Source: Acidovorax delafieldii
GTDB taxonomy: Bacteria > Pseudomonadota > Gammaproteobacteria > Burkholderiales > Burkholderiaceae_C
DNA: 64,000 nt
Assembly (NCBI RefSeq): GCF_007993815.1
Contig: NZ_VJWE01000012.1
Coordinates: forward strand, 186,001-250,000
Reading direction: 5' to 3'
Positions 1-10,300 of this stretch are shown piece after piece. The translations under genes were made by a program, and so were the position numbers. The notes beneath the pieces are model-generated. The model was not told the DNA's origin, made no database searches, and saw only the letters and a program-made list of their open reading frames with translations. The first letter of the stretch is position 1. Each line of letters begins with the position of its first letter.

Positions 1-33
1 GCTGGGCGCGTATTTTCGGTATAGGCTGGCGCG

Positions 34-1677
34 ATGCATGCTGAGACCACCACCTCTTCCCCTGCCACGCCCTCCGCTCCTCCTGCGGCCTCGGTCAATC
101 CGGGCACCGCGCCCGACCATCTGGCGAGCACGCCGGCCCGGTCTCAATTGGCCCTGCGCCGTGTGGCGATCGACACCTGGCGAGAAAACGTCGCCTACCT
201 GCACCGCGACTGCGCCGTATACCGGGCCGAGGGCTTCCAGGCCCTGTCCAAGATCGAGGTTCGCGCCAACGGCCGCCGCATCCTGGCCACGGTGAACGTG
301 GTGGACGACCCTGCCATCGTGGGTTGCAACGAGCTGGGCCTGTCGGAAGACGCGTTTGCCCAGCTCGGCGTGGACAACGGCCACACCGTGTCGGTCGCCC
401 AGGCCGAGCCGCCCGAGTCCATGGGCGCGCTGTTCCGCAAAATCGCCAGCGAACGCCTCACTCGCGAGGACTTCGGTGCCATCGTGCGCGACATTGCCGA
501 CCACCGCTATTCCAAGATCGAACTCACGGCCTTCGTGGTGGCCTGCCACCGCAACGAGCTGGACCGGGAGGAGGTCTTCTTCCTGACCGATGCCATGGTG
601 GCCAGCGGCCGGCGGCTGGACTGGCACGAACCGCTGGTGGTGGACAAGCACTGCATCGGCGGCATTCCGGGCAACCGCACCACCATGCTGGTCGTGCCCA
701 TCATCGCAGCGCACGGCATGTTGTGCCCCAAGACGTCATCGCGCGCCATCACATCCCCTGCCGGCACGGCCGACACCATGGAGGTGCTGGCCAAGGTGGA
801 GCTGCCGCTGGAGCAACTGGCCGATATCGTGCGCGATTACCGGGGCTGCCTGGCCTGGGGCGGCACGGCCAACCTGTCGCCCGCCGACGATGTGCTGATC
901 TCGGTGGAGCGGCCGCTGTCCATCGACTCGGCCGGGCAGATGGTGGCGTCCATCCTGTCCAAAAAGGTGGCGGCCGGCGCCACCCACCTGGTGCTCGACA
1001 TTCCCATCGGCCCCACGGCCAAGGTGCGGTCCATGCCTGAGGCGCAGCGTCTGCGGCGGCTGTTTGAATATGTGGCGCGGCGCATGGGCCTGTCGCTGGA
1101 CGTGGTCATCACCGATGGCCGCCAGCCCGTGGGCAACGGCGTGGGCCCGGTGCTGGAGGCGCGCGACGTGATGCGCGTGCTGCAAAACGATCCGCGCGCA
1201 CCCGACGACCTGCGGCAGAAGGCGCTGCGCCTGGCTGGGCGCCTGATCGAGTGCGACCCTGATGTGCGCGGCGGCGACGGCTACGCGATTGCGCGCGACA
1301 TTCTTGATTCTGGCCGGGCGCTGGCGCGCATGAACGCCATCATCGCCGCCCAGGGCAGCACAGGGTTTGACCACAACCACCCGGCACTGGGTGTACTGAC
1401 ACTGGACGTGGTGGCCCCCGCCAGCGGCGTGGTCGCGGGCATCGACAACTACCAGATCGCCCGCGTGGCCCGGCTGGCCGGGGCGCCCAAGGTGCCCGGC
1501 GCCGGGGTGGATCTGATGCACAAGCTGGGCGACACCGTAGCTGCCGGGGACGTGCTGTACCGCGTGCACGCCAGCTACCCCGCCGACCTGGAGTTTGCGC
1601 GCCATGCGTGCGAGCGTGACACCGGCTACCGCCTGGGGACCGCCGACGAGGTGCCCAAGGTTTTTGTGGAGTTCTGA
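34..1677 (+). CDS. Thymidine phosphorylase family protein, AMP-phosphorylase-like (class 2)
   Basis: A 547-residue protein of the nucleoside phosphorylase class III fold. The phosphate and base loops read [13 protein letters not shown] and [16 protein letters not shown] (about residues 210-250). These resemble archaeal AMP phosphorylases and the bacterial 'thymidine phosphorylase 2' group more than E. coli DeoA, which has KHSTGGVGDK and GHTGGTLDKL. The extra N-terminal domain of about 90 residues is also typical of the AMP-phosphorylase group. Expected reaction: phosphorolysis of a pyrimidine nucleoside or a nucleoside 5'-monophosphate, giving base plus ribose-1-phosphate or ribose-1,5-bisphosphate. 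The next gene, a PRPP-synthetase-like protein, starts 2 bases after the stop, so the two are co-transcribed. Family assignment is firm; substrate is inferred. Confidence 0.9.
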   Translation: MHAETTTSSPATPSAPPAASVNPGTAPDHLASTPARSQLALRRVAIDTWRENVAYLHRDCAVYRAEGFQALSKIEVRANGRRILATVNVVDDPAIVGCNELGLSEDAFAQLGVDNGHTVSVAQAEPPESMGALFRKIASERLTREDFGAIVRDIADHRYSKIELTAFVVACHRNELDREEVFFLTDAMVASGRRLDWHEPLVVDKHCIGGIPGNRTTMLVVPIIAAHGMLCPKTSSRAITSPAGTADTMEVLAKVELPLEQLADIVRDYRGCLAWGGTANLSPADDVLISVERPLSIDSAGQMVASILSKKVAAGATHLVLDIPIGPTAKVRSMPEAQRLRRLFEYVARRMGLSLDVVITDGRQPVGNGVGPVLEARDVMRVLQNDPRAPDDLRQKALRLAGRLIECDPDVRGGDGYAIARDILDSGRALARMNAIIAAQGSTGFDHNHPALGVLTLDVVAPASGVVAGIDNYQIARVARLAGAPKVPGAGVDLMHKLGDTVAAGDVLYRVHASYPADLEFARHACERDTGYRLGTADEVPKVFVEF

Positions 1678-1679
1678 CA

Positions 1680-2594
1680 GTGACTGTTGCCCCCCACCAA
1701 GCGTGCCTGCTGTACTTTGCCGACGAAGAGGCCCCTGCGCTGCGCCTGGCGCAGGCAGCTGGCATGACTGCCCAGGCCATCGAGCGCCACCGCTTCCCTG
1801 ATGGTGAACTCAAGCTGCGTTTGCCCGTCAACGCGGCGGGCCGCCTGCCCCGGCGGGTGGTGCTGCTGCGCAGCCTGCACCAGCCCAATGAAAAGCTGGT
1901 GGAACTGCTGCTGGCCGCGCGCTCAGCCCGCAGCCTGGGCGCGCAGCAGCTCACGCTGGTAGCGCCGTACCTGGCCTATATGCGGCAGGACATCGCCTTC
2001 CACCCTGGCGAGGCCGTGAGCCAGCAGGTGGTGGGCGGGTTTCTGGCGGGCCTGTTCGACGCGGTGATCACGGTGGACCCGCACCTGCACCGCATCGAGC
2101 GGCTGGAGCAGGCCATCCCTGTGCCGCAGCCCGTGGTACTCAGCGGCGCCGAGCCGCTGGCCGACCTGATTGCTGAACGCCGCCCGAACGCGCTGCTGGT
2201 GGGGCCCGACGGAGAATCCGCCCAGTGGATCGCCCAGGCCGCTGCGCGCCACGGCTTTGACCATGCCGTGTGCACCAAGGTGCGCCATGGCGACCGCCAT
2301 GTGGCCATCGAACTGCCACCACTCAACGCCCAGGGGAGGGCGGTGGTGCTGCTGGACGACATGGCCAGCACCGGCCGCACGCTGGCGCTGGCCGCGCGGC
2401 TGCTGCTGCAGGCGGGTGCCGCCTCGGTGGATGTGGCGGTGACGCATGCGCTGTTTGCGGGCGATGCGCTGCAGGTGCTGCATGAAGCCGGGGTGGGGGA
2501 GGTGTGGAGCACGGACTGCATCCCGCACCCGAGCAACGCCGTGGCCATGGCCGGGCCGCTGGCAACGGCGCTGCAGTCCGTCCTTCGCACCTGA
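1680..2594 (+). CDS. Ribose-phosphate pyrophosphokinase family protein (PRPP-synthetase-like)
   Basis: A 304-residue protein with GTG start two bases after the phosphorylase stop. It keeps the two-domain PRPP synthetase layout: an N-terminal RFPDGE motif near residue 40, VDPHLHR near residue 120 (compare DLHAxQ in Prs) and a PRPP-loop-like LLDDMASTGRT near residue 225. It is divergent and is unlikely to be the housekeeping Prs, whose signature loop usually reads DDxxDTAGT. The tight pairing with an AMP-phosphorylase-like enzyme suggests it works on a ribose phosphate produced there, for instance making or consuming PRPP or ribose-1,5-bisphosphate. That functional link is an inference from operon structure. 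Confidence 0.85.
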   Translation: MTVAPHQACLLYFADEEAPALRLAQAAGMTAQAIERHRFPDGELKLRLPVNAAGRLPRRVVLLRSLHQPNEKLVELLLAARSARSLGAQQLTLVAPYLAYMRQDIAFHPGEAVSQQVVGGFLAGLFDAVITVDPHLHRIERLEQAIPVPQPVVLSGAEPLADLIAERRPNALLVGPDGESAQWIAQAAARHGFDHAVCTKVRHGDRHVAIELPPLNAQGRAVVLLDDMASTGRTLALAARLLLQAGAASVDVAVTHALFAGDALQVLHEAGVGEVWSTDCIPHPSNAVAMAGPLATALQSVLRT

Positions 2595-2682
2595 AAACCC
2601 CGGGCTCGGGCTGCGACAATGCGCCATTGCCTTCCACGCTGCGCCCGCACAGCGATTCAACGAACACAGAAACGGTCCCACC

Positions 2683-3285
2683 ATGCTGCTTGACGCCACC
2701 GAATCCCAACTCGTCCTGGTCGATTACCAGGAGCGCCTGATGCCCGCCATCCACGAAGGCCCCGCCGTGCTGGCCAACGCCCGCCGCCTGGCCGAGATCG
2801 CCCGCATGCTGGATGTGCCCGTGTGGGGCACTGAGCAAAACCCCTCGCGCCTGGGCGCCAACGACGCCGCGCTGCGCGCCCTGTGCCAGAAGACCCTGGC
2901 CAAGATGCACTTCAGCGCCGCCGAGGAAGGCCTGGGCGAATGGCTGCGCCCTCCCGCCAAGCCCCAGGGCGGCAATGCGCGCAGCCTGCCCAAGCACCTG
3001 CAAAAGCCCGCACCGCTGGCGGCAGAGCGCGGCACCATCGTCATTGCCGGGTGCGAAGCCCATGTCTGCCTGCTGCAGACCGCGCTGGACCTGATCGACG
3101 ACGAGTTTGAAGTGTGGGTGGTGACCGACGCCTGCGGCTCGCGCACCGAACGCAACCGCGACGCCGCCTTCGACCGCCTGGCCGGCGCAGGCGCTGAGCT
3201 GGTGACCACCGAGATGGTGGCGTTTGAATGGCTGGGCAGCTGCGAGCACCCGGCGTTCAAGGACGTGCTCGGGCTGATCAAATAG
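2683..3285 (+). CDS. Isochorismatase-fold hydrolase
   Basis: A 200-residue cysteine hydrolase of the isochorismatase-like superfamily. The three catalytic positions are present: Asp in LVLVDYQE near residue 12, Lys in LAKMHFSA near residue 72 and the nucleophilic Cys in GCEAHVCLLQT. An insertion of about 28 residues after the lysine (RPPAKPQGGNARSLPK region) is longer than in YcaC-type relatives. I start it at ATG 2683; the open frame extends upstream, but that part overlaps the preceding gene and shows no family similarity. Substrate is unknown; amide or carbamoyl hydrolysis is the family's usual chemistry. It converges on chrA across a repeat-derived hairpin. Confidence 0.85.
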   Translation: MLLDATESQLVLVDYQERLMPAIHEGPAVLANARRLAEIARMLDVPVWGTEQNPSRLGANDAALRALCQKTLAKMHFSAAEEGLGEWLRPPAKPQGGNARSLPKHLQKPAPLAAERGTIVIAGCEAHVCLLQTALDLIDDEFEVWVVTDACGSRTERNRDAAFDRLAGAGAELVTTEMVAFEWLGSCEHPAFKDVLGLIK

Positions 3286-3354
3286 CGCTTTTCAAGCCAA
3301 ATTGGCTGCTAGCGCATGATTTTCATGCGCTGGAAGCTATCAAAATAATAGTGA
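3285..3354. repeat. Comamonad short repeat, copy 1, with terminator-like hairpin
   Basis: Dispersed short repeat beginning at the TAG stop of the isochorismatase-fold gene and ending with AGCTATCAAAATAATAGTG. Its centre (3311-3331) is a perfect inverted repeat, AGCGCATGA / TCATGCGCT with a three-base loop. It lies between two convergent genes and may act as a bidirectional terminator. Confidence 0.75.
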
Positions 3355-3370
3355 CTGATGCAGGTTCCGG

Positions 3371-4723
3371 TCAGGCGAAGTAGGGCGTTGCCAGCTTGAC
3401 TGCCAGGCCCACCAGGGCACAGCCGCCCAGCAGCGGCATGACGCCCAGCTTGAAGCGGAACAGTGCCACCAGCGCACCCACGGCGATCACCGCCGACACG
3501 GCATCGAAGTGGCCGCCAAATCCTTGTGGCCACAGCAGGTGGTAGGCAAAAAACAGCGCCAGGTTCAGGATCACGCCCACCACGGCGGCGGTGATGGCCG
3601 ACAGCGGCGCCGTAAAGCCCAGCTTGCCGTGCGTGGCCTCCACCAGCGGGCCGCCTGCCAGGATGAAGATGAACGAGGGCAAAAAGGTCACAAACGTCAC
3701 CACGGCGGCTGCCGCTGCGGCGCCGGCAAACAGCGCGTCTGCCCCCCACACCTGTTGCAGCCAGCCGCCCACAAAACCCACAAACGCCACCACCATGATC
3801 AACGGGCCAGGGGTGGTCTCGCCCAGGGCCAGGCCGTCAATCATCTGCGGGCCGCTGAGCCACTGGTAGTGCTCCACCGCGCCCTGGTACACATAGGGCA
3901 GCACGGCATAGGCGCCCCCAAAGGTGAGCATGGCAGCCTTGGTGAAGAACCATCCCATCTGCGTGAGCGTGCCTTGCCAACCCTGGGTGGCCACCAGCAG
4001 GCCCATGGCGGCGAGCCACAGCGCCAGCCCCGCCGCCAGCACCTTGACCAGGTGGACGCGAGAAAAGCGCGCATGGGCAGGCGTTGGCGTGTCGTCATCG
4101 ATCAGCGCGGGGCCAAAGCCCTTGTGGGCATTGGCATGGCCGCCCCCCAATGCAAACACAGTGGGCCAGCGCTGCGCGCCCAAGTAGCCGATGAGCCCGG
4201 CCGCCAGCACGATGGCGGGGAAGGGCGTGTCGAACGCGAAGATCGCCACAAACGATGCGGCAGCGATGCCCCACATCCAGCCGTTCTTGAGCGCGCGGGT
4301 GCCGATGCGGTGCGCGGCATGCAGCACCAGTGCCGTCACTGCGGGCTTGATGCCGTAGAAGATGCCTGCCACCACGGGCACATCGCCAAAACGCAGATAC
4401 ACCCACGACAGCCCGATCAGGATGAACAGCGAGGGCAGCACAAACAGCGCCCCCGCCACGATGCCGCCCCAGGTGCGGTGCATGAGCCAGCCGATGTAAG
4501 TGGCCAGCTGCTGCGCCTCGGGGCCAGGCAGCAGCATGCAGTAGTTGAGGGCGTGCAAGAAGCGGTTTTCGCTGATCCAGCGGCGGCGTTCCACCAGCTC
4601 GGCGTGCATGATGGCGATCTGGCCTGCAGGCCCGCCGAAGCTGATGAACCCGAGCTTCAGCCAGAACAGAAAGGCGTCGCGGAACGGGACGGACGTGGGG
4701 GCAGCGGACGGTGCTGGGTGCAT
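3371..4723 (-). CDS. chrA: Chromate efflux transporter, two-domain CHR family
   Basis: A 450-residue membrane protein with two homologous CHR halves. The N-half carries KLGFISFGGPAGQ and LLPGPEAQQLATY; the C-half carries KAAMLTFGGAYAVLPY and GETTPGPLIMV. This duplicated arrangement with conserved FGG and PGP motifs defines the long-chain CHR transporters, which export chromate in exchange for protons. About 10-12 hydrophobic segments are visible. No ChrB regulator or other resistance gene is adjacent, so the physiological anion could be something other than chromate. Start ATG at 4723; the 186-base gap to prpE must hold both divergent promoters. Confidence 0.92.
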   Translation of the reverse strand: MHPAPSAAPTSVPFRDAFLFWLKLGFISFGGPAGQIAIMHAELVERRRWISENRFLHALNYCMLLPGPEAQQLATYIGWLMHRTWGGIVAGALFVLPSLFILIGLSWVYLRFGDVPVVAGIFYGIKPAVTALVLHAAHRIGTRALKNGWMWGIAAASFVAIFAFDTPFPAIVLAAGLIGYLGAQRWPTVFALGGGHANAHKGFGPALIDDDTPTPAHARFSRVHLVKVLAAGLALWLAAMGLLVATQGWQGTLTQMGWFFTKAAMLTFGGAYAVLPYVYQGAVEHYQWLSGPQMIDGLALGETTPGPLIMVVAFVGFVGGWLQQVWGADALFAGAAAAAAVVTFVTFLPSFIFILAGGPLVEATHGKLGFTAPLSAITAAVVGVILNLALFFAYHLLWPQGFGGHFDAVSAVIAVGALVALFRFKLGVMPLLGGCALVGLAVKLATPYFA

Positions 4724-4909
4724 GGTCCGGGAGTGTGACAGGCCGGTATGACGTTTGCCGACATATCAATATGCCTTCTGTATCTGGAGCCATGGATGAC
4801 GAGGCAGAGGGTTGGCTGCGTCAGTTTGCCGCAAGCCCGTCATGAATAATTATGAATTCAAAACCTGCTGTCCTGGCAGGGCGAGAGAGATGCCGAGGAG
4901 ACACCCACA

Positions 4910-6811
4910 ATGACCGCACACAGCACCTACGCCGACTTCTACCGCCAGTCCATCGACCACCGAGACACCTTCTGGAGCGAGCAGGCGAAGTTGATCGACT
5001 GGAAGACGCCCCCGCAGCAGGTGTGCGACTACAGCAACCCGCCGTTTGCGAAATGGTTTGTGGGCGGCACCACCAATCTGTGCCACAACGCGGTGGACCG
5101 CCATCTGGCCACGCGCGCCAGCCAGGCGGCGCTGGTGGCGATATCGACAGAAACCGACACCGAACGCAGCTACAGCTTTGCCGAATTGCATGCAGAGGTG
5201 CAGCGCATGGCGGCGGTGCTGCAAGGCCTGGGCGTGAAGAAGGGCGACCGCGTGCTCATCTACATGCCCATGATTGCCGAGGCCGCGTTTGCCATGCTGG
5301 CCTGCGTGCGCATTGGCGCTCTGCATTCGGTGGTGTTTGGCGGTTTTGCCTCGGGCTCGCTGGCCTCGCGCATCGAAGATGCCGAGCCGGTGGCCGTGGT
5401 CAGCGCCGATGCCGGGTCGCGCGGCGGCAAGGTGGTGCCGTACAAGCCGCTGCTGGACGAAGCCATTGCGTTGTCCAAACACAAGCCCAGCGCCGTGCTG
5501 ATGGTGAACCGAGGCCTGGCCCCCATGCACCTGCAGGCAGGTCGCGACCACGAATGGGCGCCGCTGCGCGAGCAGCACCTGAACACCGTGGTGCCCTGCG
5601 AATGGGTGGAATCCACCCACCCCAGCTACACGCTGTACACCAGCGGCACCACCGGCAAGCCCAAGGGGGTGCAGCGCGACACCGGCGGCTACACGGTGGC
5701 GCTGGCGGCAAGCATGAAGCACATCTTTGACGCCAAGGCGGGCGATGTGTACTTTGCGACCAGCGACATCGGCTGGGTGGTGGGCCACAGCTACATCGTT
5801 TACGGCCCGCTGATCGCGGGCATGACCACTATCATGTACGAAGGCCTGCCCACGCGGCCCGATGCGGGCGTGTGGTGGAGCATCGTCGAGAAGTACCAGG
5901 TCACGCACATGTTCTCGGCCCCCACGGCGGTGCGGGTGCTGAAGAAGCAGGACCCGGCCTATCTGGCCAAGTACAACGTGAAAAGCCTCAAGGCCCTGTG
6001 GCTGGCGGGCGAGCCGCTGGACGAGCCCACGGCCCAGTGGATCAGCGACGCGCTGGCCGTGCCCATCATCGACAACTACTGGCAGACCGAAACCGGCTGG
6101 CCCATCCTCACCCTTGCCAACGGCGTGCAGCAGCAGACCACACGCTTCGGCAGCCCCGGCAAAGCCATGTACGGCTATGGCGTGAAGCTGATCGACGAGG
6201 CCACGGGCGAAGAACTGACCGGTGCCAACCAGAAGGGTGTGGTCGCCATCGAGGGCCCGCTGCCGCCCGGCTGCATGCAGACGGTGTGGCGCGATGACGC
6301 CCGCTTTGTGAACACCTACTGGAAGAGCATCCCCGGCCGCCTCATCTACAGCACGTTTGACTGGGGCATCCGCGATGCCGACGGCTACCACTTCATCCTG
6401 GGCCGCACGGACGATGTGATCAACGTGGCCGGTCACCGCCTGGGCACGCGTGAGATCGAGGAGAGCATTGCCTCCCACCCCAACATTGCCGAAGTGGCCG
6501 TGGTGGGCGTTGCCGACAGCCTGAAAGGCCAGGTGGCGATGGCGTTTGCCGTGGCGCGCGATGCGTCAGGGCTTACCGATGACGCTGCACGCCTCAAGCT
6601 CGAAGGCGAGGTGATGAAGCAGGTGGACCACCAGCTGGGCGCCGTGGCGCGGCCGTCGCGTGTGTACTTTGTGACCGTGCTGCCCAAGACCCGCAGCGGC
6701 AAACTGCTGCGCCGCGCCCTGCAGGCCGTGGCCGAGCGGCGCGACCCCGGGGACCTGACAACGATGGAAGACCCGGCGGCGCTGCAGCAGGTGAAGGACC
6801 TGGTGGGCTGA
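4910..6811 (+). CDS. prpE: Propionate--CoA ligase
   Basis: A 633-residue adenylate-forming acyl-CoA synthetase. The N-terminus (DFYRQSIDHRDTFWSEQA) and the segment NPPFAKWFVGGTTNLCHNA are characteristic of PrpE. The AMP-binding P-loop TSGTTGKPKGV lies near residues 244-254 and the catalytic lysine of the C-terminal domain is Lys598 in RSGKLLRR. It activates propionate to propionyl-CoA for the methylcitrate cycle in the cytosol. GAGGAG (4895-4900) sits nine bases before the ATG. No other prp gene is adjacent. The upstream gap contains a direct repeat of ATGAAT around 4843-4857, of unknown meaning. Confidence 0.93.
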   Translation: MTAHSTYADFYRQSIDHRDTFWSEQAKLIDWKTPPQQVCDYSNPPFAKWFVGGTTNLCHNAVDRHLATRASQAALVAISTETDTERSYSFAELHAEVQRMAAVLQGLGVKKGDRVLIYMPMIAEAAFAMLACVRIGALHSVVFGGFASGSLASRIEDAEPVAVVSADAGSRGGKVVPYKPLLDEAIALSKHKPSAVLMVNRGLAPMHLQAGRDHEWAPLREQHLNTVVPCEWVESTHPSYTLYTSGTTGKPKGVQRDTGGYTVALAASMKHIFDAKAGDVYFATSDIGWVVGHSYIVYGPLIAGMTTIMYEGLPTRPDAGVWWSIVEKYQVTHMFSAPTAVRVLKKQDPAYLAKYNVKSLKALWLAGEPLDEPTAQWISDALAVPIIDNYWQTETGWPILTLANGVQQQTTRFGSPGKAMYGYGVKLIDEATGEELTGANQKGVVAIEGPLPPGCMQTVWRDDARFVNTYWKSIPGRLIYSTFDWGIRDADGYHFILGRTDDVINVAGHRLGTREIEESIASHPNIAEVAVVGVADSLKGQVAMAFAVARDASGLTDDAARLKLEGEVMKQVDHQLGAVARPSRVYFVTVLPKTRSGKLLRRALQAVAERRDPGDLTTMEDPAALQQVKDLVG

Positions 6812-6818
6812 GTTCAGG

Positions 6819-6836
6819 CCCGCCCGGGCCGGCGGG
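6819..6836. terminator. GC hairpin between convergent prpE and GNAT gene
   Basis: CCCGCC / GGCGGG arms around a six-base loop fill the 25-base space between two converging genes. There is no T-tract on either strand, so factor-independent termination is uncertain. Confidence 0.45.
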
Positions 6837-7283
6837 TCACTGCGGTGGCCTGGCAACAAATGCCTGTTTACCCTGCCGGTCAAACCCCGCCTGCTCGTAA
6901 AAGCGCAGGGTGTTTTCGTCCTTGCGGCCCGTCATCAGCATGACCTTGTAGCAGTGCTCTCGCCAGGCATGGGCCAGGGCGTGCTGCAGCAGCGCATGCC
7001 CCCAGCCCTGGCCGCGATGGGACGAGTGCGTCACGACGTTCTCGATGACGCCGCAGGGACGGCATGCACGCGTGAGGTTGGGGATGACGGTCAGCGTGCA
7101 GGACGAGACCAGCGCACCCTCATCCCACCCACCAAAGTACCGAATGCGTGGGTTGGCGAGCGCCTCGGCCCACACGGTCTGCACCTCGGGTAGTGGGGGC
7201 AGCGGGTCGTCTTGCGCGTGCAGGTGGGTGTACAGACTGAGCAGGGGGGCCAGGTCTTCGGCGCTGAGTTCACGGATGTTCAA
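6837..7283 (-). CDS. GNAT family N-acetyltransferase
   Basis: A 148-residue single-domain acetyltransferase. The acetyl-CoA pyrophosphate-binding loop reads SHRGQGWGHALLQHAL near residues 92-107, preceded by the beta strand GVIENVVTHSS. Near the C-terminus, NTLRFYEQAGF is the usual last helix-strand motif of the fold. The acceptor substrate cannot be read from sequence. It converges on prpE and is followed upstream by a repeat copy, so it appears to be a single-gene unit. Confidence 0.88.
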   Translation of the reverse strand: MNIRELSAEDLAPLLSLYTHLHAQDDPLPPLPEVQTVWAEALANPRIRYFGGWDEGALVSSCTLTVIPNLTRACRPCGVIENVVTHSSHRGQGWGHALLQHALAHAWREHCYKVMLMTGRKDENTLRFYEQAGFDRQGKQAFVARPPQ

Positions 7284-7310
7284 GGCCAGCCTCCAGGGGG
7301 CGAAGAATAT

Positions 7311-7376
7311 GCTTGATTGCTACCAAACTCATAGCTGCTGACGCATACGATACTAGCACCTGGCAAGGTTTTAATG
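7311..7376. repeat. Comamonad short repeat, copy 2 (reverse orientation)
   Basis: Read on the minus strand it gives GCTAGTATCGTATGCG then AGCAGCTATGAG, an AT-rich divergent copy of the dispersed repeat. It fills most of the gap between the GNAT gene and the end of the GGDEF-EAL gene. Confidence 0.65.
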
Positions 7377-10300
7377 CTACAAAACCGGCCGGTTCCGCTG
7401 CCACCCCGCAGGCGGCTGCCAGGTGGGCGTCCAGCCGATAAAATCCTCCAGCGGCATGGGCCGGGCAATGCAGTAGCCCTGCGCCTGCAGGCAGCCCAGC
7501 TGCAGCAGCATCTGCCCCTGTTCGACGGTTTCCACCCCTTCGGCGATCACCCGGTAGCCGAACGAGCGTGCCAGGCCGATCACACCCTGCACGATGGCCA
7601 GATCCCCCGGATCGCCCATCATGCCGTGCACAAAGCTCTGATCGATCTTGAGCGTGTCCATGGGCAGGCGGCGCAGGTAGGTCAGCGATGAATAGCCGGT
7701 GCCAAAGTCGTCCAGCGCCACCGTCACGCCCATGGCGCGCAGGGCGTTCAGGGTGTCGGCGACGGCGCTCAGGTCGTACAGGGCGGCGCTTTCCGTGATC
7801 TCGATCTCGACCAGGTGCGCGGGCACCCGGGGGTGGCGCGCCAGACAGCCGGCCACCCAATCGGCAAAGTCTGGTTGCTGCAGGTGCTGGGCAGCAATGT
7901 TGATGCTCAGCGGCATGGGCATGCCCCGGTCCTGCAGCTGCTCCAGCACCGTGAGCGCGGCCTCTGCCACCCATTCGCCAAAGCCGATCTCCAGATCGGT
8001 GCCCTCCAGCAGTGGCAAAAATTCGCCGGGAGGCACCAGGCCGCGCTCGGGGTGCTGCCAGCGTGAGAGCACTTCGGCGCCCACCACCGTGCCACTGCGC
8101 ATGTCCACCTTGGGCTGCAGGTACAGGATGAACTGGGCTTGCGCCAGTGCCTCGCGCAGGTAGTGCCCCTGCGCGCGCAGCAGCTGCAGGGCGCGCTCCT
8201 GGGCGGCGTCAAACTGGTGGAAGCGGTTGCGCCCCGCCTGCTTGGCGGCATACATGGCCTGGTCGGCATGGCGCAGCAGGGTGTCGGCGTCGGCGTCGTC
8301 CTGCGGAAAGATGGTGTAGCCGATGCTGGCCGTGACGACCACGCGCTCGGTGTCCAGCGTGTACGGGGCCGAGACGCTTTCCATCACGCGTTCCAGCATG
8401 CGTTCGCAGTCGCTCACCGAGCCGAGGCCAGGCATGAGGATCACGAACTCGTCGCCACCCAGCCGGGCCACCGTGTCCAGCGGTTGCAGTGCCCGCGTAA
8501 GCCGCCCGGCCACCACCACCAGCAAGCGGTCGCCCGCCCCGTGGCCCAGGCGGTCGTTGACCGGCTTGAAGCCGTCCAGGTCGAGGTAGGCCACACCCAG
8601 CTGCTTGCCGGTGTCGCGGGCCTGGGCCATGCATTCCTGCAGCTTGCGCGCCAGCAACACCCGGTTGGGCAGGCCAGTAAGGGCGTCGTACAGCGCCAGG
8701 CGCTGCAGCATGACCTCCTGCTCGCGCTGGGGGGTTACGTCGATGGCCACACCGAGCATGCGGGCCGGGCGGCCTTGCTCGTCAAAGCCCACGATCTTGC
8801 CCAGGTTGCGCACCCAGCGCACGGGCTCGTTGGGCTGGTTCAGCCGCCAGGTGGCGTCAAACGGGGTGCCCAGGTGGGCGGTGTGGCGCGACAGCTCGGT
8901 GGTGATGCGGTCGATGTCGTCCGGCGCAATGGCCGTGGTCCATTGCACGGCCGCCGAGGTGTCGCCGGTCACCGGCAGCCCGCGCATGGCACGCCAGCGG
9001 CGGTCGCCCGTGACCAGGCCGGTCTGCAGGTCCCAGTCCCACAGTCCCAGCGATGCGGCGGAGATGGTGAGCGACAGCAGGGCCTCGCGTTCACGCACCT
9101 GCACCTCGTTGCGCTTGCGGTCGGTGATGTCGTGCACCGAGAACAGCCAGCAGGGCTCGCCATCAAACTCGGTGGCGCGCATGGACTGCAGCACGGTGCG
9201 CCGGGGACCATTGCGCACGTTCAGCGTCACTTCGTAGTCGCTGAGGTGGCCGGTCTGGCTGACCTGCTCCATCAGGCGCTGGCGGTCTTCGGCGGTGAAG
9301 ATGCCCAGCTCCACTGCGGTGCGGCCAATGGCTTCCTCGCGGGGAATGCCCAGCATGTCGACCCAGGCGGGGTTGAGGTCCACATAGCGGCCATCGCTGC
9401 GGTGCGACAGGCCCATGGGGTAGGGCATGAGATGGAAGATGCGCGAGAAGCGCTCCTCGGACTGGCGCAGGCGCTGCTCGGCACGCTTGGCTTCGTCGAT
9501 GTCCTGCATCACGCCGCGCACCCTGACCACGCGGCCGTTCTCGATCACCGGCTCGCCCCGGGCGCGCACCCAAAAAAGATGGCCGTCGGCGTGATAGACC
9601 TCCATCTCCATGCTCCACTCAGCGCGTGAACGGATGCTCTGGCGGAATTTTTCGCGCAGCGGCTCGCGGTACTGCGGGGCCACATGGCGGTCGATGTAGT
9701 CGCTGGGGGGCGGCTGGTTGGGTGACAGGCCGTGGATGTCAAAACACACGTCCGACCAATACACCAGGCCGCGGCCACGCTCGTCCTCCCATGCGCCCAG
9801 CCGGGCCAGTCGGCCGGCTTGCTGCAGCTGGTTGTAGAGCGCCCGAAGTTCGTCGCTGGTGCGTTGGGCTTCGGTCATGTCGTGGAAAACGAAAACAAAG
9901 CAGTTTTCGCCATTCACAAGCACAGAGCGTGCCGACATCAGGCCCGGAACCTGCACCCCCTTGCTTTGCGCAACCAGGGGCAACCGGTCCACCTTGCCTT
10001 CTCGCTGGTAGGTGTCCAGCAGCCGCTTGCGCTCGTGCTCGTTGGCCCAGATGTGCAGCTCCGACGAGGTGCGGCCCAGGACCTCCTCGCGTGTGAAGCC
10101 CAGCAGCTCGCAGAACGCCGGGTTCACATCGATGTAGCGCCCGTCGGCTATGCGGGTGATGCCTGCCGGGTCGGGCAGCGTCTGGTAGAAGGTGGTGTAT
10201 TTGGCCTCGGCAGACTGAAGGGCCTCCTCGGCCTCGCGGTGGGCGGAGATGTCCACGTCCATGCCGATCAGGCTGGCCGGGCGCCCCTGCGCATCGCGCC

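Noticed and set aside
3371-4723. Chromate resistance operon
   Set aside because: ChrA is alone; no chrB, chrC or other metal-resistance gene lies next to it.
4850-6478. 542-codon open frame antisense to prpE
   Set aside because: High G+C leaves long open frames opposite real genes; its translation is His/Arg/Gln-rich with no domain, while the sense strand encodes a complete PrpE.
4910-6811. prpE as the last step of the imide-type pathway
   Set aside because: It could consume propionate released by the lyase, but it is 20 kb away on a separate unit, so only general metabolism can be claimed.
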